Source: a virus. Taken from it: a DNA stretch of 40,301 bases. The notes under the pieces are model-generated. The model was not told the origin of the DNA and ran no database searches. It saw only the letters and a list, made by a program, of their open reading frames with translations. How positions within the stretch are numbered: position 1 is the first letter of the stretch; the number at the start of each line of letters is the position of its first letter. The translations under genes were made by a program, and so were the position numbers. Where the stretch lies: the IMG/VR virus record IMGVR_UViG_3300047562_002308, positions 1 through 40,301 of that record; one strand, given 5' to 3'. Below are positions 12,401-18,703 of the stretch, piece after piece.

Positions 12401-14481
12401 ACAATGCCGCCTTTTGCCATCCTCATTCCCCCAGGTCCAACGACAACAGTTCCCCCAGTTCTCGGTCCAGTAACTACCGTTCCTCCTGGGGTACTACGGG
12501 GAACATTGCCAGCAGCACCCATACCAAATGCTAATGGTGCTGCGGCAGCGGCATTAGAAAGTGCTGTAGTATAGTTTCCAACTAGAGTAATCAAAGTTCC
12601 TAGGGCTCTTTGTTGTCCTAAAAACTTACCTGTTAATGTATCTGTTGCTCCACTCAGGGCGTTTGCTGCTGTAGCGGCTTCTCGCTCTTCTTTTGTAAGA
12701 TATTCAAATGCTGAGGTATCTCCCCTTAATCGTGCAAAAAACTTTCTCATTACTTGAACAAGTTTTCCTATATTTGCAATACCGTTGGCAATCAAACCAA
12801 CAGTCATGAGAACTATGGGGCCAATTCCTGCAATGGCTGCAACAGCAATGGCGATTGCATTTTTTACTCCATCTGGAAGATTATTAAATGCATCAAGAAC
12901 TCTTGAAGCAATATCAATAACTGGAGTTAATGCCTTCATAAATGTTTCACCAATTGGTGCTATTGCTATCTTTAACTTTTCTATTGCCGCTTGAAACTTA
13001 ACACTTGTTGCTTCTTCAATTTTACTAAGTTCTCGTTCTGATATCTTTGCAAGATCTTCTACAGACATTGCTGTCAATTCCATAGTTCTTTGTGCCTGAC
13101 CAGCATCGTTTGCTATATTTCTAAACAAAGCGCCTAGTCTTGCATACTGATAAGTTCCAAATACCTTCTGTAAAACCTGCTGCTGCTCAAGTTGTCCTAG
13201 TGCAGAAAGGGCTTGTCCAAACTCTGTAACAGTTCCCATAAGGTCGCCCCTATTACGCTGAACAATAGCATCAATGCTAATTCCATATTTTTCTGTTTCT
13301 TCTCTGGCTGCCTTTGTTGGATTAATTAATCTACCCAAACCAGACTTTAGAGCGTTAGCACCTTGTTCTGCTGAAACACCGCCTTCTCTAAGAGCAGTCA
13401 TAAATACAGCAAGATCTTTTACATCTCCACCCAAGCCTTTAATAACTGGAGCAACGCGAGGAATGGCTGCTGCCATATCTTGCATTGTAAGAATAGTTTC
13501 GTTTTCTACAACGTTTAGAAAGTCAATGCTTTCTGCTAAATCCTCGCTGCTAATTTGAAATGCTGTTTGTAATGCTACAACTGCTTCCATTGCTTCAGCA
13601 TTTTCCATTAGACCTAGTGTTGCTAGTCTCAAAGTTTGTTCTGTTGCAGCAGTAAGATCATTATTTCTAGCACCTGTTGCGGCAACTGCTGCTGCCAACT
13701 CAACAGTTTCTGCCAAGGAATTTCCGTATCTTGTGTACTCTGCTCCAAGTTGTTTTACTGCTTCAAGATTTCTTTCCATTTCGGCAGTAGTTGTTTGAAG
13801 ATCACCATAAACTCTTTTAAATGAAATTGTTCCTTGATCAATCTCTTTAAATGCTTTCGCTGCCGCTGCACCCATTAAGCCTAATGGTATTGAGAAGCCA
13901 ACCATCAACTGACGACCAGCCCACTGCGTATTCTTACCCCAGTTAAGAAGTTTTGTTGTGCCAAGATCAATCATTCGGTTCATCATCATTTGACGTTGAG
14001 TAGCAATTGCTGTTCGTGATGCCTGAGCATCTAGCGCAGTTGGCGTTAAAGCCATTGCTTGTGCTGCGCCAGTAGCAGATCTACCTAGGGCTACATATTG
14101 GGTCTGCATCTGCCTTACATTTTCTGTCGCAACTTGATTCATCATCTCAAATTCGCGCTTAAATACCCTACTCATTCCAGGCAATTGTGATGCAGCAAAT
14201 CTTGTATATTGACCAAGGGACATTCTGCCCTTATCTAATGCTTGGGAAAATTGATCTGTCGCAGTGCTCATTGGCACAATGCGTGCTTGCCACATTCTAC
14301 TAGCATTTGCACCGTCTAAAAGTGCTTTTGATAAAGCGGCTTGCTGAGCCGCAGCAGCACCACTAGTAGCAGAAATAGTGCTGTTAAGAGTTGCAACCTG
14401 ACCCTGCAAAGCCTTAAGTTGAGCCATGGCTTGCTGAGTATTTACAAGTACATTAATACTAGCATTTACGGGGGCTGCCAT
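6412..14481 (-). CDS. Tape measure protein
   Basis: A 2689-residue tail length-determining protein. It is assembled with the chaperones encoded just upstream and is held inside the tail tube. Evidence: by far the longest gene, located after the G/GT chaperone pair; an N-terminal region resembling TP901-type tape measures (residues about 180-500, starting near WAGRQLMVGFSIPLGLMGAAA); hydrophobic segments near residues 540-580 and 1190-1270; and a long Gln/Glu/Arg/Ile-rich coiled coil at about 2100-2430. The motif AMLTPGE followed by a basic VV(T/R)K stretch occurs twice, near residues 700 and 2590. At the family rule of about 1.5 angstrom per residue, the tail would be roughly 400 nm long. The ATG at 14481 is preceded by AAGGTGA. 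No peptidase or lysozyme motif was seen. Confidence 0.95.
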   Translation of the reverse strand: MAAPVNASINVLVNTQQAMAQLKALQGQVATLNSTISATSGAAAAQQAALSKALLDGANASRMWQARIVPMSTATDQFSQALDKGRMSLGQYTRFAASQLPGMSRVFKREFEMMNQVATENVRQMQTQYVALGRSATGAAQAMALTPTALDAQASRTAIATQRQMMMNRMIDLGTTKLLNWGKNTQWAGRQLMVGFSIPLGLMGAAAAKAFKEIDQGTISFKRVYGDLQTTTAEMERNLEAVKQLGAEYTRYGNSLAETVELAAAVAATGARNNDLTAATEQTLRLATLGLMENAEAMEAVVALQTAFQISSEDLAESIDFLNVVENETILTMQDMAAAIPRVAPVIKGLGGDVKDLAVFMTALREGGVSAEQGANALKSGLGRLINPTKAAREETEKYGISIDAIVQRNRGDLMGTVTEFGQALSALGQLEQQQVLQKVFGTYQYARLGALFRNIANDAGQAQRTMELTAMSVEDLAKISERELSKIEEATSVKFQAAIEKLKIAIAPIGETFMKALTPVIDIASRVLDAFNNLPDGVKNAIAIAVAAIAGIGPIVLMTVGLIANGIANIGKLVQVMRKFFARLRGDTSAFEYLTKEEREAATAANALSGATDTLTGKFLGQQRALGTLITLVGNYTTALSNAAAAAPLAFGMGAAGNVPRSTPGGTVVTGPRTGGTVVVGPGGMRMAKGGIVPGTGNKDTVPAMLTPGESVVTKEATQKYGPMIQAMNAGTIPGFINGVTNVSGSYLTGAAKPISPIAIMQPGAGGNQSMLGVSRSEFMSPTGQASFAAAGKAAADFATRMDTLSRFSMSALKAFDPLDDLFNKMHGEISSQLKTSQTIDEAITKAKPEVNKILSEYMKQKAVNGELTATEGKRLRIATRLLLGEQTTIARVGGLARAERVDVREGQASRIRTQTVQMPGAVGAPLSTYRRMPQVTQREFSRRGLETPRGFSSYQRSHLMSVGAMPFMPGLIPARVQGTNLGQQERQSIQEAAMSGKKIGKLVADEADRAMGNRSPSVRAQQSVTQYVDGLEVGAAKNTGDASKAGKVVGNSFAESVKQSIMAGKTAPGLIPGAAKREYMIAQSASRREAYNIREMQRIGMTDAQIIRQLDRLKTSKEKQAQAQEKQARLAQSNANLAQRNAALAQQSNKNMVIEEQARKRGLRTRVSEYFATPVGDGTQTRGQAMRSRIAAGGGAATMGLMGLSMAASMAGGSVGEMAQKVMPVTMGLMGLQMILPMLTNPIGLAILAIGGLTTGFIYLRKQLDDTAKKAAEMGANIGGVANGMKIIEEATGFAPPQLEDRLFRFSEEDRAAMTEFSSYFESEAGSKFIQELREASSAERYEKVARLLTQAVASGLEQEKAKAFGFAIAEATGDALLKSGIARDFANQFIQSGSQTLINLEKERMTLAPEIGQVSQISRMGAYQRTFEQPGVNPDEIRVTTEGYFDRILRTINVFKTFSDFFLGQAQEIEKVEITGEGLGFALQTIQNLTNAEAVLEEERRKGLITLEEYTSRSGEIDTLQQQTSDYLGQIFAVGSDTGAMLQALGDQLSFAGFNEDQIKRITQRFNPNALAQQFFDVQTFAQLSEDQQNYVEEVLTKTLSGLTPENIEQRFQDVEGTYTQIADQVVQSMMSGLYKGLDITFNQQEMADFIEQRMGGSFGFGSKQVLPKTLAKNVMVADEELKKLGTDSIEVFTRLTEFLDTTAAKKIMTSQEEITKFGNIVAKLAEYEEINLEIVMKEGFDPDDIVNAIEDINKMKLNPDIFGPFTLNVEKFVANLVNAGINVENLPEKFQAATNAVGTFGKKAVDSLGNIKPTIVPKVIANVLGVNADSASEIADALNSAFPSGLTPIDLAIMLSLEGDPYAISLLSNPNAIKAAMAGEKTFTESVRVGGETFRRDRLVAPGLSAVAPFISGGAEATGEKPKDTSGGGGGESQSWLEGLAEEISANMKLFVGDVANSVPSLMNQLKSKFKGIEIPTRILEMIGAGPEGLKKAKELLGLTKGQMSKFVKNFIKSTGAEAVQGLKVEVGQTVRKTTAARKLSGESEEVRDTILENQALTDVIATYKKSSPEYKNAIKQARELARAKKDLADATATEEEKQQEAIKAIDEARQPILNDFARREALFQQRFGEIEREWQPIIAANEKQIDLLQSQIDAVQEQINAIEKLNSADQRRIRDLERQKEMIQRQINSIEKQNEIDQRRIQTLNREDEMRSRVAEGLRRDIDLLSDQEEKIRNNYQKRIDALNKISQINDQISNKQKQQIDLSRALSEGDIYAAATAAEAMRESSAQFASDQLMSSFEQGMQNEVSGLRTQGGLSREEAEQRIKDIQDQSYQVSLQIKEIEDLIYERNLQLIPLKDQQYNIDQQIQGIQDIIYDRETQILDIQVNRLQPLQDQLTAQQKSLSNNQQALADAKAAVKIEGQTYDELQNQISAEKEAYDVAVAQIKVGGDVRNSVENIRKKWVDVTRQIAAAVRTARQLREEAEIAAQSEFNDINVEAAQGRITADTAEQKKADAASRRDTALAAINEARDAEIAAALSAGTQALRMAKGGLIKGYRSGGMVSGMQAFSVGGKVFGNGSRDSIPAMLTPGEFVVRKAMVKKYGSSMMDSINQGSFSLPRYSISDRPVVSTDISSSNSIANINAPVYNTYDMKFAINGTNASVDEIANKVVLKMRNIDNGAIRRLG

Positions 14482-14501
14482 TTAAATATTCACCTTATTA
14501 A

Positions 14502-14510
14502 ATTATACCA
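14502..14510 (-). promoter_or_regulatory. Extended -10 promoter element TGGTATAAT before tape measure gene
   Basis: On the minus strand TGGTATAAT lies directly after the stop of the chaperone GT frame and 21 bases before the tape measure ATG. It matches the extended -10 consensus TGnTATAAT exactly. I see no convincing -35. It is one of a family of such elements at gene junctions in this window. Confidence 0.5.
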
Positions 14511-15232
14511 TTACCCCATAGGACTTTTAGGACCATCTTTACCATCTTTTACAACAGCATAATGTAGTCCATTATTAATTCCTATACCCGCTTTTGCTGC
14601 GGTACTTCCTTGCAAAGAAAGAACATCATTAGAGTCTGTTGTGGCTCCACGACTAAATACTCTTGCCTTCAAATCTTCCCATTCCTTTTGACCTCTTTCT
14701 TTTCCGTCTGAAGATTTTGTGTTGGCATCAAGGTCTACCCCTTGCATTGCAGCAAAGAATTTTTTTTCTTCATATTCTTGTTCTCTTTTTGCAAGAAGAA
14801 TAGAAGTAAGTTCGGGCATAGAAAGATTATTTTCTAATTCTTCATAATCTTTCCAGATGCCTAAAAGGAATATTTCAGACTCTATTTTGGCGAGGTCTAG
14901 TTCGTTCCAGGTATCCCCGCCGCCAGTACGTTTCCCTGAGCATCCAACTTAATGCCTGCGGCTGCCTCAATAACCTTGTAAACGCTAGGAAGATCAATAT
15001 TATCTTCTAGTTCAGAACGATCTTCTGCGTACTTTGGGTCGTACTGTTGCATGGCAATTTGAACGCAATCCATGAGGAGATCCATAGACTTATCGTTGCT
15101 ATCTGCAACCTCTGTAATTCCCTCAAACTTCTTCATGAATTCGCGCAATAGAGAAATTTTTAGTGGACGCATCTTAACCTTAGTGCCGTCCATCATTTCG
15201 ATTTCCATTGTTTCATATACGGTAGTAGCCAT
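14511..15232 (-). CDS. Tail assembly chaperone GT (product of -1 frameshift)
   Basis: This is the long frameshift product of the tail assembly chaperone locus, equivalent in role to lambda gpGT. Translation starts at ATG 15232, slips back one base at GGGAAAC (14930-14936), and then continues in the -1 frame to the stop at 14511, giving 240 residues. The -1 frame is open right through the gap: it reads GGGDTWNELDLAKIESE across the zero-frame stop and joins in register with the C-terminal part that starts at codon 14819. The T part is Lys/Glu-rich. In known systems G and GT coat the tape measure protein and recruit tail tube subunits. The T frame has an ATG at 14819 but no good ribosome-binding site, which favours expression by frameshift only. 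Confidence 0.88.
14889..14936 (-). other. Programmed -1 ribosomal frameshift signal
   Basis: The slippery heptamer G GGA AAC is at 14936-14930 in zero-frame register, the X XXY YYZ form. Eight bases later GGCGGGG (14921-14915) can pair with CCTCGCC (14895-14889). That gives a 7-bp stem with one G-U pair and a loop of 19 bases. The zero-frame stop lies inside this loop. Spacing and stem position fit known stimulatory hairpins. Confidence 0.88.
14897..15232 (-). CDS. Tail assembly chaperone G (zero-frame product)
   Basis: The 111-residue unshifted chaperone. ATG at 15232 is preferred because AAAGGA lies 6 bases upstream. Another ATG 21 bases earlier is in frame but has no ribosome-binding site. 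The protein starts MATTVYETMEIEMMDGTKVKMRP, is acidic and helical in the middle (LLREFMKKFEGITEV), and ends GIPGTN at the TAG at 14897-14899. Size and position between tail tube and tape measure match the G protein of siphophages. Its own promoter and the upstream terminator sit between it and the tail tube gene. Confidence 0.88.
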   Translation of the reverse strand: MATTVYETMEIEMMDGTKVKMRPLKISLLREFMKKFEGITEVADSNDKSMDLLMDCVQIAMQQYDPKYAEDRSELEDNIDLPSVYKVIEAAAGIKLDAQGNVLAAGIPGTN

Positions 15233-15263
15233 ACTATTTCCTTTCTTTGTCATAGTAGAGAAT

Positions 15264-15292
15264 AGTATATCATGAGAAAACCCCCGTCGCAA
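15264..15292 (-). promoter_or_regulatory. Promoter for tail chaperone/tape measure unit
   Basis: On the minus strand TTGCGA (15292-15287) is followed by a 17-base spacer and TATACT (15269-15264), with TGA before the hexamer as an extended -10. The -35 overlaps the terminator hairpin of the tail tube gene, so a terminator and promoter are fused. Predicted transcription would start about 25 bases before the chaperone ATG. Confidence 0.5.
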
Positions 15293-15301
15293 TGACGGGG
15301 G
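15277..15301 (-). terminator. Rho-independent terminator after tail tube gene
   Basis: Perfect 8-bp GC-rich stem: CCCCCGTC at 15281-15288 and GACGGGGG at 15294-15301, with a 5-base loop. On the minus strand it is followed by TTTT (15280-15277). It lies 26 bases after the tail tube stop codon and should limit read-through, giving high tail tube and lower chaperone expression. Confidence 0.8.
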
Positions 15302-15327
15302 CAATCTCTATTAAATTATATTGTTTA

Positions 15328-16014
15328 TCAGGTGGTAGCAGAACCTACTGTACGATCAACAATCTTTCCGTAAGAACCTGAAGTATCTTCTGGTAGTAGG
15401 CGGAAAGAAACCTCAAACATGGAGGGTTCATCGCGCTTTGCAGATACTGTTACGTTATCAATTGATAGCGCACGGTAAGCAATGTAGATACGCTCTACAT
15501 ACTCTCCTGGGTCACAGTCGCCTGTGCCTGGACCAACTGCAATCATGCCTCGCTCTACTGGACATTCACCAATAGAACCAGATGATAGATTCATAACGCT
15601 AGCAGTAGCGTTTGTTCCTCCATCGGCTCCTAGTGGATTATCGATAGTAGCATCGGCATCAAGGTCGTTATCTGATGCAGCAATAGCAACTAGAAGGTTC
15701 TCTAGTGTAGCCTCAGCAAAGGCTGTTGCAAGATTAACCTGCATACCCTGCTTGTACAACTTAGCAACGTCAAGAACCTGATCGACCTGGACCTCACCGA
15801 AATCTGGCTGGAACTGTAGTTCTAGGCCGTTCATTGTGTAACCAACGTTACGGACTAGTGCTGTTCCTGCTGATCCAGAAAGGGTCTCATTGTACTGTTC
15901 GCCAGGGACGAAGTTTGGCATTGTTGTACTTGGGCTGAACTCTCCAGAGTTGCTAACAAATAGTGCTGCTGCACCTACGATGATTTGCTTGGAATCTCCG
16001 CGTGTATAAGCCAT
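15328..16014 (-). CDS. Major tail protein (tail tube)
   Basis: A 228-residue structural protein that forms the tail tube. It sits between the tail terminator and the chaperone/tape measure genes, the normal place of the major tail subunit. The protein begins MAYTRGDSKQIIVGAAALFVS, is acidic and rich in Gly, Ala, Thr and Ser, and has beta-strand-like stretches (MFEVSFRLLPED near the C-terminus, LELQFQPDFGEVQVDQV in the N-terminal half). The ATG at 16014 follows AGAGGTGA. The gene is bracketed by its own promoter-like element and 5' hairpin upstream and a strong terminator downstream, and it uses more G/C-ending codons than the flanking tail genes. Both are expected for a very highly expressed protein. 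No sheath gene accompanies it, so the tail is probably non-contractile. Confidence 0.88.
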   Translation of the reverse strand: MAYTRGDSKQIIVGAAALFVSNSGEFSPSTTMPNFVPGEQYNETLSGSAGTALVRNVGYTMNGLELQFQPDFGEVQVDQVLDVAKLYKQGMQVNLATAFAEATLENLLVAIAASDNDLDADATIDNPLGADGGTNATASVMNLSSGSIGECPVERGMIAVGPGTGDCDPGEYVERIYIAYRALSIDNVTVSAKRDEPSMFEVSFRLLPEDTSGSYGKIVDRTVGSATT

Positions 16015-16032
16015 ATATTTTCACCTCTTTTT

Positions 16033-16052
16033 CATAGTTTTATAAAACTATG
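16033..16052 (-). other. Perfect 20-base palindrome in tail tube 5' leader
   Basis: CATAGTTTTA and its exact reverse complement are adjacent, 18 bases upstream of the tail tube ATG. In RNA this would fold into a stem with a small loop just before the AGAGGTGA ribosome-binding site. It could stabilise the message 5' end or be a protein-binding dyad. It has no T-run on the minus strand, so a terminator is unlikely. Confidence 0.55.
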
Positions 16053-16071
16053 GGGCGTTTCCTCATTTACA

Positions 16072-16077
16072 ATTATA
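16072..16077 (-). promoter_or_regulatory. Promoter -10 element TATAAT before tail tube gene
   Basis: TGTATAATT occurs on the minus strand 8 bases after the tail terminator stop. The hexamer is a perfect -10, but the TG is directly adjacent rather than one base away, so it departs slightly from the other junction elements. A TTGGCA lies only 10 bases upstream, too close to act as a normal -35. Predicted leader of about 50 bases would contain the palindrome. Confidence 0.4.
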
Positions 16078-16084
16078 CAGCAAT

Positions 16085-16624
16085 TTATGCCAAATAATCT
16101 TCTAGCGACTTTGTATGATGATAACAAACATCAATCATAAATTCTGTTACATAGTATGGTCTAGAAGTTTCTTCTCTAATCGATCCTTCAGAACTAGGAG
16201 ACCCAGACCTTGATTGGTATACTCTTAAATTATGGAAATATACTGGATATAATTCAGAGCCATTTTCTTGAGACCTTATCCATTCATTGATATCCTTAGC
16301 AGCATCGTCTTCTCTATCTAAAATCAATTGCATAGCAGCAGACCACTGTAATGTATCAACAGGTTTTGCTTTTAGATAATAAAGAAAACTTTCTCTTTTT
16401 TTAGGATAAAATGGACCCGAAGCAAATCTAAAAACTCTGTCATAGATAAAATATGGCTTATTTTCCCACTGCTTTTGTCCTGATGCGGAATCTCCTATTG
16501 GAAAAAATGGCAACTTATTTCCATATTTTTTTGTTTGCACAAGTGTTGGATCAAGTTTTACCATTGTGTCCCACAAATATCCATTTACAGCAAGTGGGGG
16601 TACAGCAAGTGATTCAAAACTCAT
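16085..16624 (-). CDS. Tail terminator protein
   Basis: A 179-residue protein directly upstream of the tail tube gene. In siphophage gene order this is the tail terminator, which caps the finished tail and docks it to the head. The ATG at 16624 overlaps the preceding stop by four bases (ATGA), with AGGTGAT 6 bases upstream. Sequence features include KPYFIYDRVFRFASGPFYP (residues about 56-74) and a C-terminal YYVTEFMIDVCYHHTKSLEDYLA, which reads as the alternating strand and helix of terminator folds. No catalytic motif was seen. The call rests mainly on order and size; the sequence match was not searched. Confidence 0.65.
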   Translation of the reverse strand: MSFESLAVPPLAVNGYLWDTMVKLDPTLVQTKKYGNKLPFFPIGDSASGQKQWENKPYFIYDRVFRFASGPFYPKKRESFLYYLKAKPVDTLQWSAAMQLILDREDDAAKDINEWIRSQENGSELYPVYFHNLRVYQSRSGSPSSEGSIREETSRPYYVTEFMIDVCYHHTKSLEDYLA

Positions 16625-17298
16625 AAGATATCACCTTTAATACTCATATATGCCATTCCAGCCCTTCTTCCTGCACTTCTTCCTATTTTAGCACCTGATG
16701 AAAAAAATTGAGAAAATTCTTTTGGAAAGCCAAGTTGTTCATATATTCCAGACTGTTTTAATATTGTTGTTGTGAAGTATATTTCAAAAAAATCATCAAC
16801 CGCTCTTCCAAAACTTCCTGCAACATCATCTCCGCCAGGATTTTCTATGAAAACAGAATTAACAGTAAAAACTTGTTGTCCATCTATTTCAAATGCCAGT
16901 GCGTCTGCTGACATAGGTTCTACTAAAATAGATATTTTATTTTCCATAATATTTGCTTTATCAGTAAAGGGCTCACTAGAATTTTCGCTAATGCTGCTTG
17001 ATGGAAGAAATTCTCCTGTAAAACTTATATTATTTTTACTTGCTACTCCGCGAATTTCAAAAAGTCTTGCCGAAGGATCTCCAGCCCTTTGCCATTCATA
17101 AACATGATGCAAAGACTCTGGGTTTGCCTTTGCTTTAACATCAATATATTTTTTTAGTGCTTGTTCTGTTATTGCTGCTAATTGTGTATTGAATGCAAGG
17201 GTCCCCATTTCTGCCCCATCTAAAAATCCCAGGGAGTACTCTATTGCATTGTGCATAGTCTTATTAAAATTTTTTCTATCAAACCTTAATTGAATCAT
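16621..17298 (-). CDS. Neck/tail-completion protein (HK97 gp10-like)
   Basis: A 225-residue protein in the head-tail connector cluster, between the stopper and terminator genes. The N-terminal helix-rich half (AFNTQLAAITEQALKKYIDVKA) followed by HHVYEWQRAGDPSARLFEI is typical of HK97 gp10-type neck proteins. The usual short gp10 domain is extended here by a C-terminal half that ends with a basic segment (GRSAGRRAGMAYMSIKGDIL). It starts at ATG 17298, which overlaps the previous stop by four bases, and its own stop overlaps the next start in the same way, so the cluster is translationally coupled. Function is inferred from position and the helical N-terminus. Confidence 0.6.
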   Translation of the reverse strand: MIQLRFDRKNFNKTMHNAIEYSLGFLDGAEMGTLAFNTQLAAITEQALKKYIDVKAKANPESLHHVYEWQRAGDPSARLFEIRGVASKNNISFTGEFLPSSSISENSSEPFTDKANIMENKISILVEPMSADALAFEIDGQQVFTVNSVFIENPGGDDVAGSFGRAVDDFFEIYFTTTILKQSGIYEQLGFPKEFSQFFSSGAKIGRSAGRRAGMAYMSIKGDIL

Positions 17299-17741
17299 AC
17301 CTCATCAAAGTCCTGAACATCTGATCTATTAAAAAGTATTTTCCAATATTCTATTTGGTTCCAAGGATTGACATAGGGCTCTATGGCAAAAATTTCATAT
17401 ATTGTAGACTTACCTTCTCTTGGTCCTGCTGCCTCAATATAATATTCCTCATTATTTGATTTATTTCTAATGTTTGTTATTAAGATATTTGTTATTGGAT
17501 AGATAAATCCTTCTATCGATACCCTGGGATCTTTTTTTGTTCTACCAATAAGTTTGTCTTCATATTCATTAAATTTTCCAGTCTTTAGTGCTTCTTTGTC
17601 TACTGAACCTAAAATTTCTACATATCCATCAAGGGTTTGATCGCATATCCATTTTTTTATTTCTGCCCCATATTTATCCTGCTCTTCTGTAGCATAATAA
17701 ATATCTAATGACATGGGAAATTTAAAGTCTGTACAAATCAT
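17295..17741 (-). CDS. Head-to-tail stopper (head closure) protein
   Basis: A 148-residue protein between the adaptor and neck genes. Length, order and the beta-rich character (SLDIYYATEEQDKYGAEIKKW near the start, then a Thr/Ile strand region ITNILITNIRN) fit stopper or head-closure proteins, which seal the filled capsid below the adaptor ring. The ATG at 17741 overlaps the adaptor stop by one base (TAATG). An Arg-Glu-Gly-Lys segment near residue 107 precedes the C-terminal strands. There is no direct catalytic or metal-binding motif. Assignment is by synteny. Confidence 0.55.
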   Translation of the reverse strand: MICTDFKFPMSLDIYYATEEQDKYGAEIKKWICDQTLDGYVEILGSVDKEALKTGKFNEYEDKLIGRTKKDPRVSIEGFIYPITNILITNIRNKSNNEEYYIEAAGPREGKSTIYEIFAIEPYVNPWNQIEYWKILFNRSDVQDFDEV

Positions 17742-18703
17742 TACAGAACTCCTAGTTTATAGAAGTTTGTTGTATATCCTTGTAAGATTTGATCAACAAT
17801 TCTATTTCCTGTACCCTGCCAAGCCAAGTCCGAATATTTGACGGTAAACTGATCTGTTCTATATTCTGTAATATATTTATTTACATATGAAAGATTGTTA
17901 CAAGAAATATCATTCATCAACATTTTGGTTGCGTCCTGAATATCTGATGGAACTACTGGATATCCAAATTCTCCTGTAATTGTAAAATCATATCCGCTTG
18001 GAAAAAGATCAAACTCTCTTACCTTGGTTAGTGCAGCAATTGGATCATCTGCATCATTATAAAGATTAAATGAGTCAGATGCTGCCAGAGGTAGATCTAC
18101 TGGTTTGCCCTCTGATCTATTGTAAAGACCTTCTTGTCTAATCGTTATTGCTGCGTGATCTGATGTAATGAAATATACATCTTGAACAACGCTTGCACTT
18201 GCAAAGCGGTCATATACTTTCATGTTATTTCTATAAACATGATTAATTCTATTTATTCTATTAGGAACTGAAAGATAGTCTCCACCTAGAGCAGTAATAT
18301 CAATGGTGTCATATGTATAATAAAATCCACCTGTAATTGCATCTATGATTGCTCTTGCAATTCTTTCATTCATTACCGCCATTTCATCTTCATCGGGGGT
18401 ATCTCCAACAGTATATGGATTTACATATGGTCTTTTAATACTAAGATTATCCATAACAACAGTATTTTCTGGATTACCGTCGCCATCTAAAGAAAAAACA
18501 TTTACAGCATAATCATCATCAAACTTTTCAAAGAATTGATCTAATGGTTGAGAAATATTTCCGCTACTGTCTGAAGTAACACTATATTCAGCAACTAATT
18601 CAGATTTTGTGCTATAAAGATTTAATGAATAATCGGTAGATGCTTCTAGTCCTTCATATTCAAGGGTAATAGGAAATGATGATGGTTGTCTAAGAATTAT
18701 CAT
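17741..18703 (-). CDS. Head-to-tail adaptor with N-terminal beta extension
   Basis: A 320-residue connector protein. The C-terminal third (SDIQDATKMLMND at about residues 256-268, then Tyr/Lys-rich helices and a final GTGNRIVDQIL) resembles the helical adaptor proteins that bind the portal ring (gp15/gp6-like). The N-terminal 95 residues are a separate beta-sandwich-like region (FPITLEYEGLEASTDYSLNLYS) that is not part of the usual short adaptor, so this is an enlarged or fused version. The ATG at 18703 overlaps the previous stop (ATGA) with GTAAGG upstream. Next genes are the stopper and neck proteins, which supports the call. Confidence 0.65.
   Translation of the reverse strand: MIILRQPSSFPITLEYEGLEASTDYSLNLYSTKSELVAEYSVTSDSSGNISQPLDQFFEKFDDDYAVNVFSLDGDGNPENTVVMDNLSIKRPYVNPYTVGDTPDEDEMAVMNERIARAIIDAITGGFYYTYDTIDITALGGDYLSVPNRINRINHVYRNNMKVYDRFASASVVQDVYFITSDHAAITIRQEGLYNRSEGKPVDLPLAASDSFNLYNDADDPIAALTKVREFDLFPSGYDFTITGEFGYPVVPSDIQDATKMLMNDISCNNLSYVNKYITEYRTDQFTVKYSDLAWQGTGNRIVDQILQGYTTNFYKLGVL

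Noticed and set aside
14511-14819. Separate 102-residue gene starting at ATG 14819
   Set aside because: No ribosome-binding site, and the frame is open upstream to the slippery site; it is the T part of the frameshift product.
15328-16624. Contractile tail
   Set aside because: Only one tube-type gene is present between the terminator and chaperones; no sheath-sized gene or baseplate wedge genes are seen.
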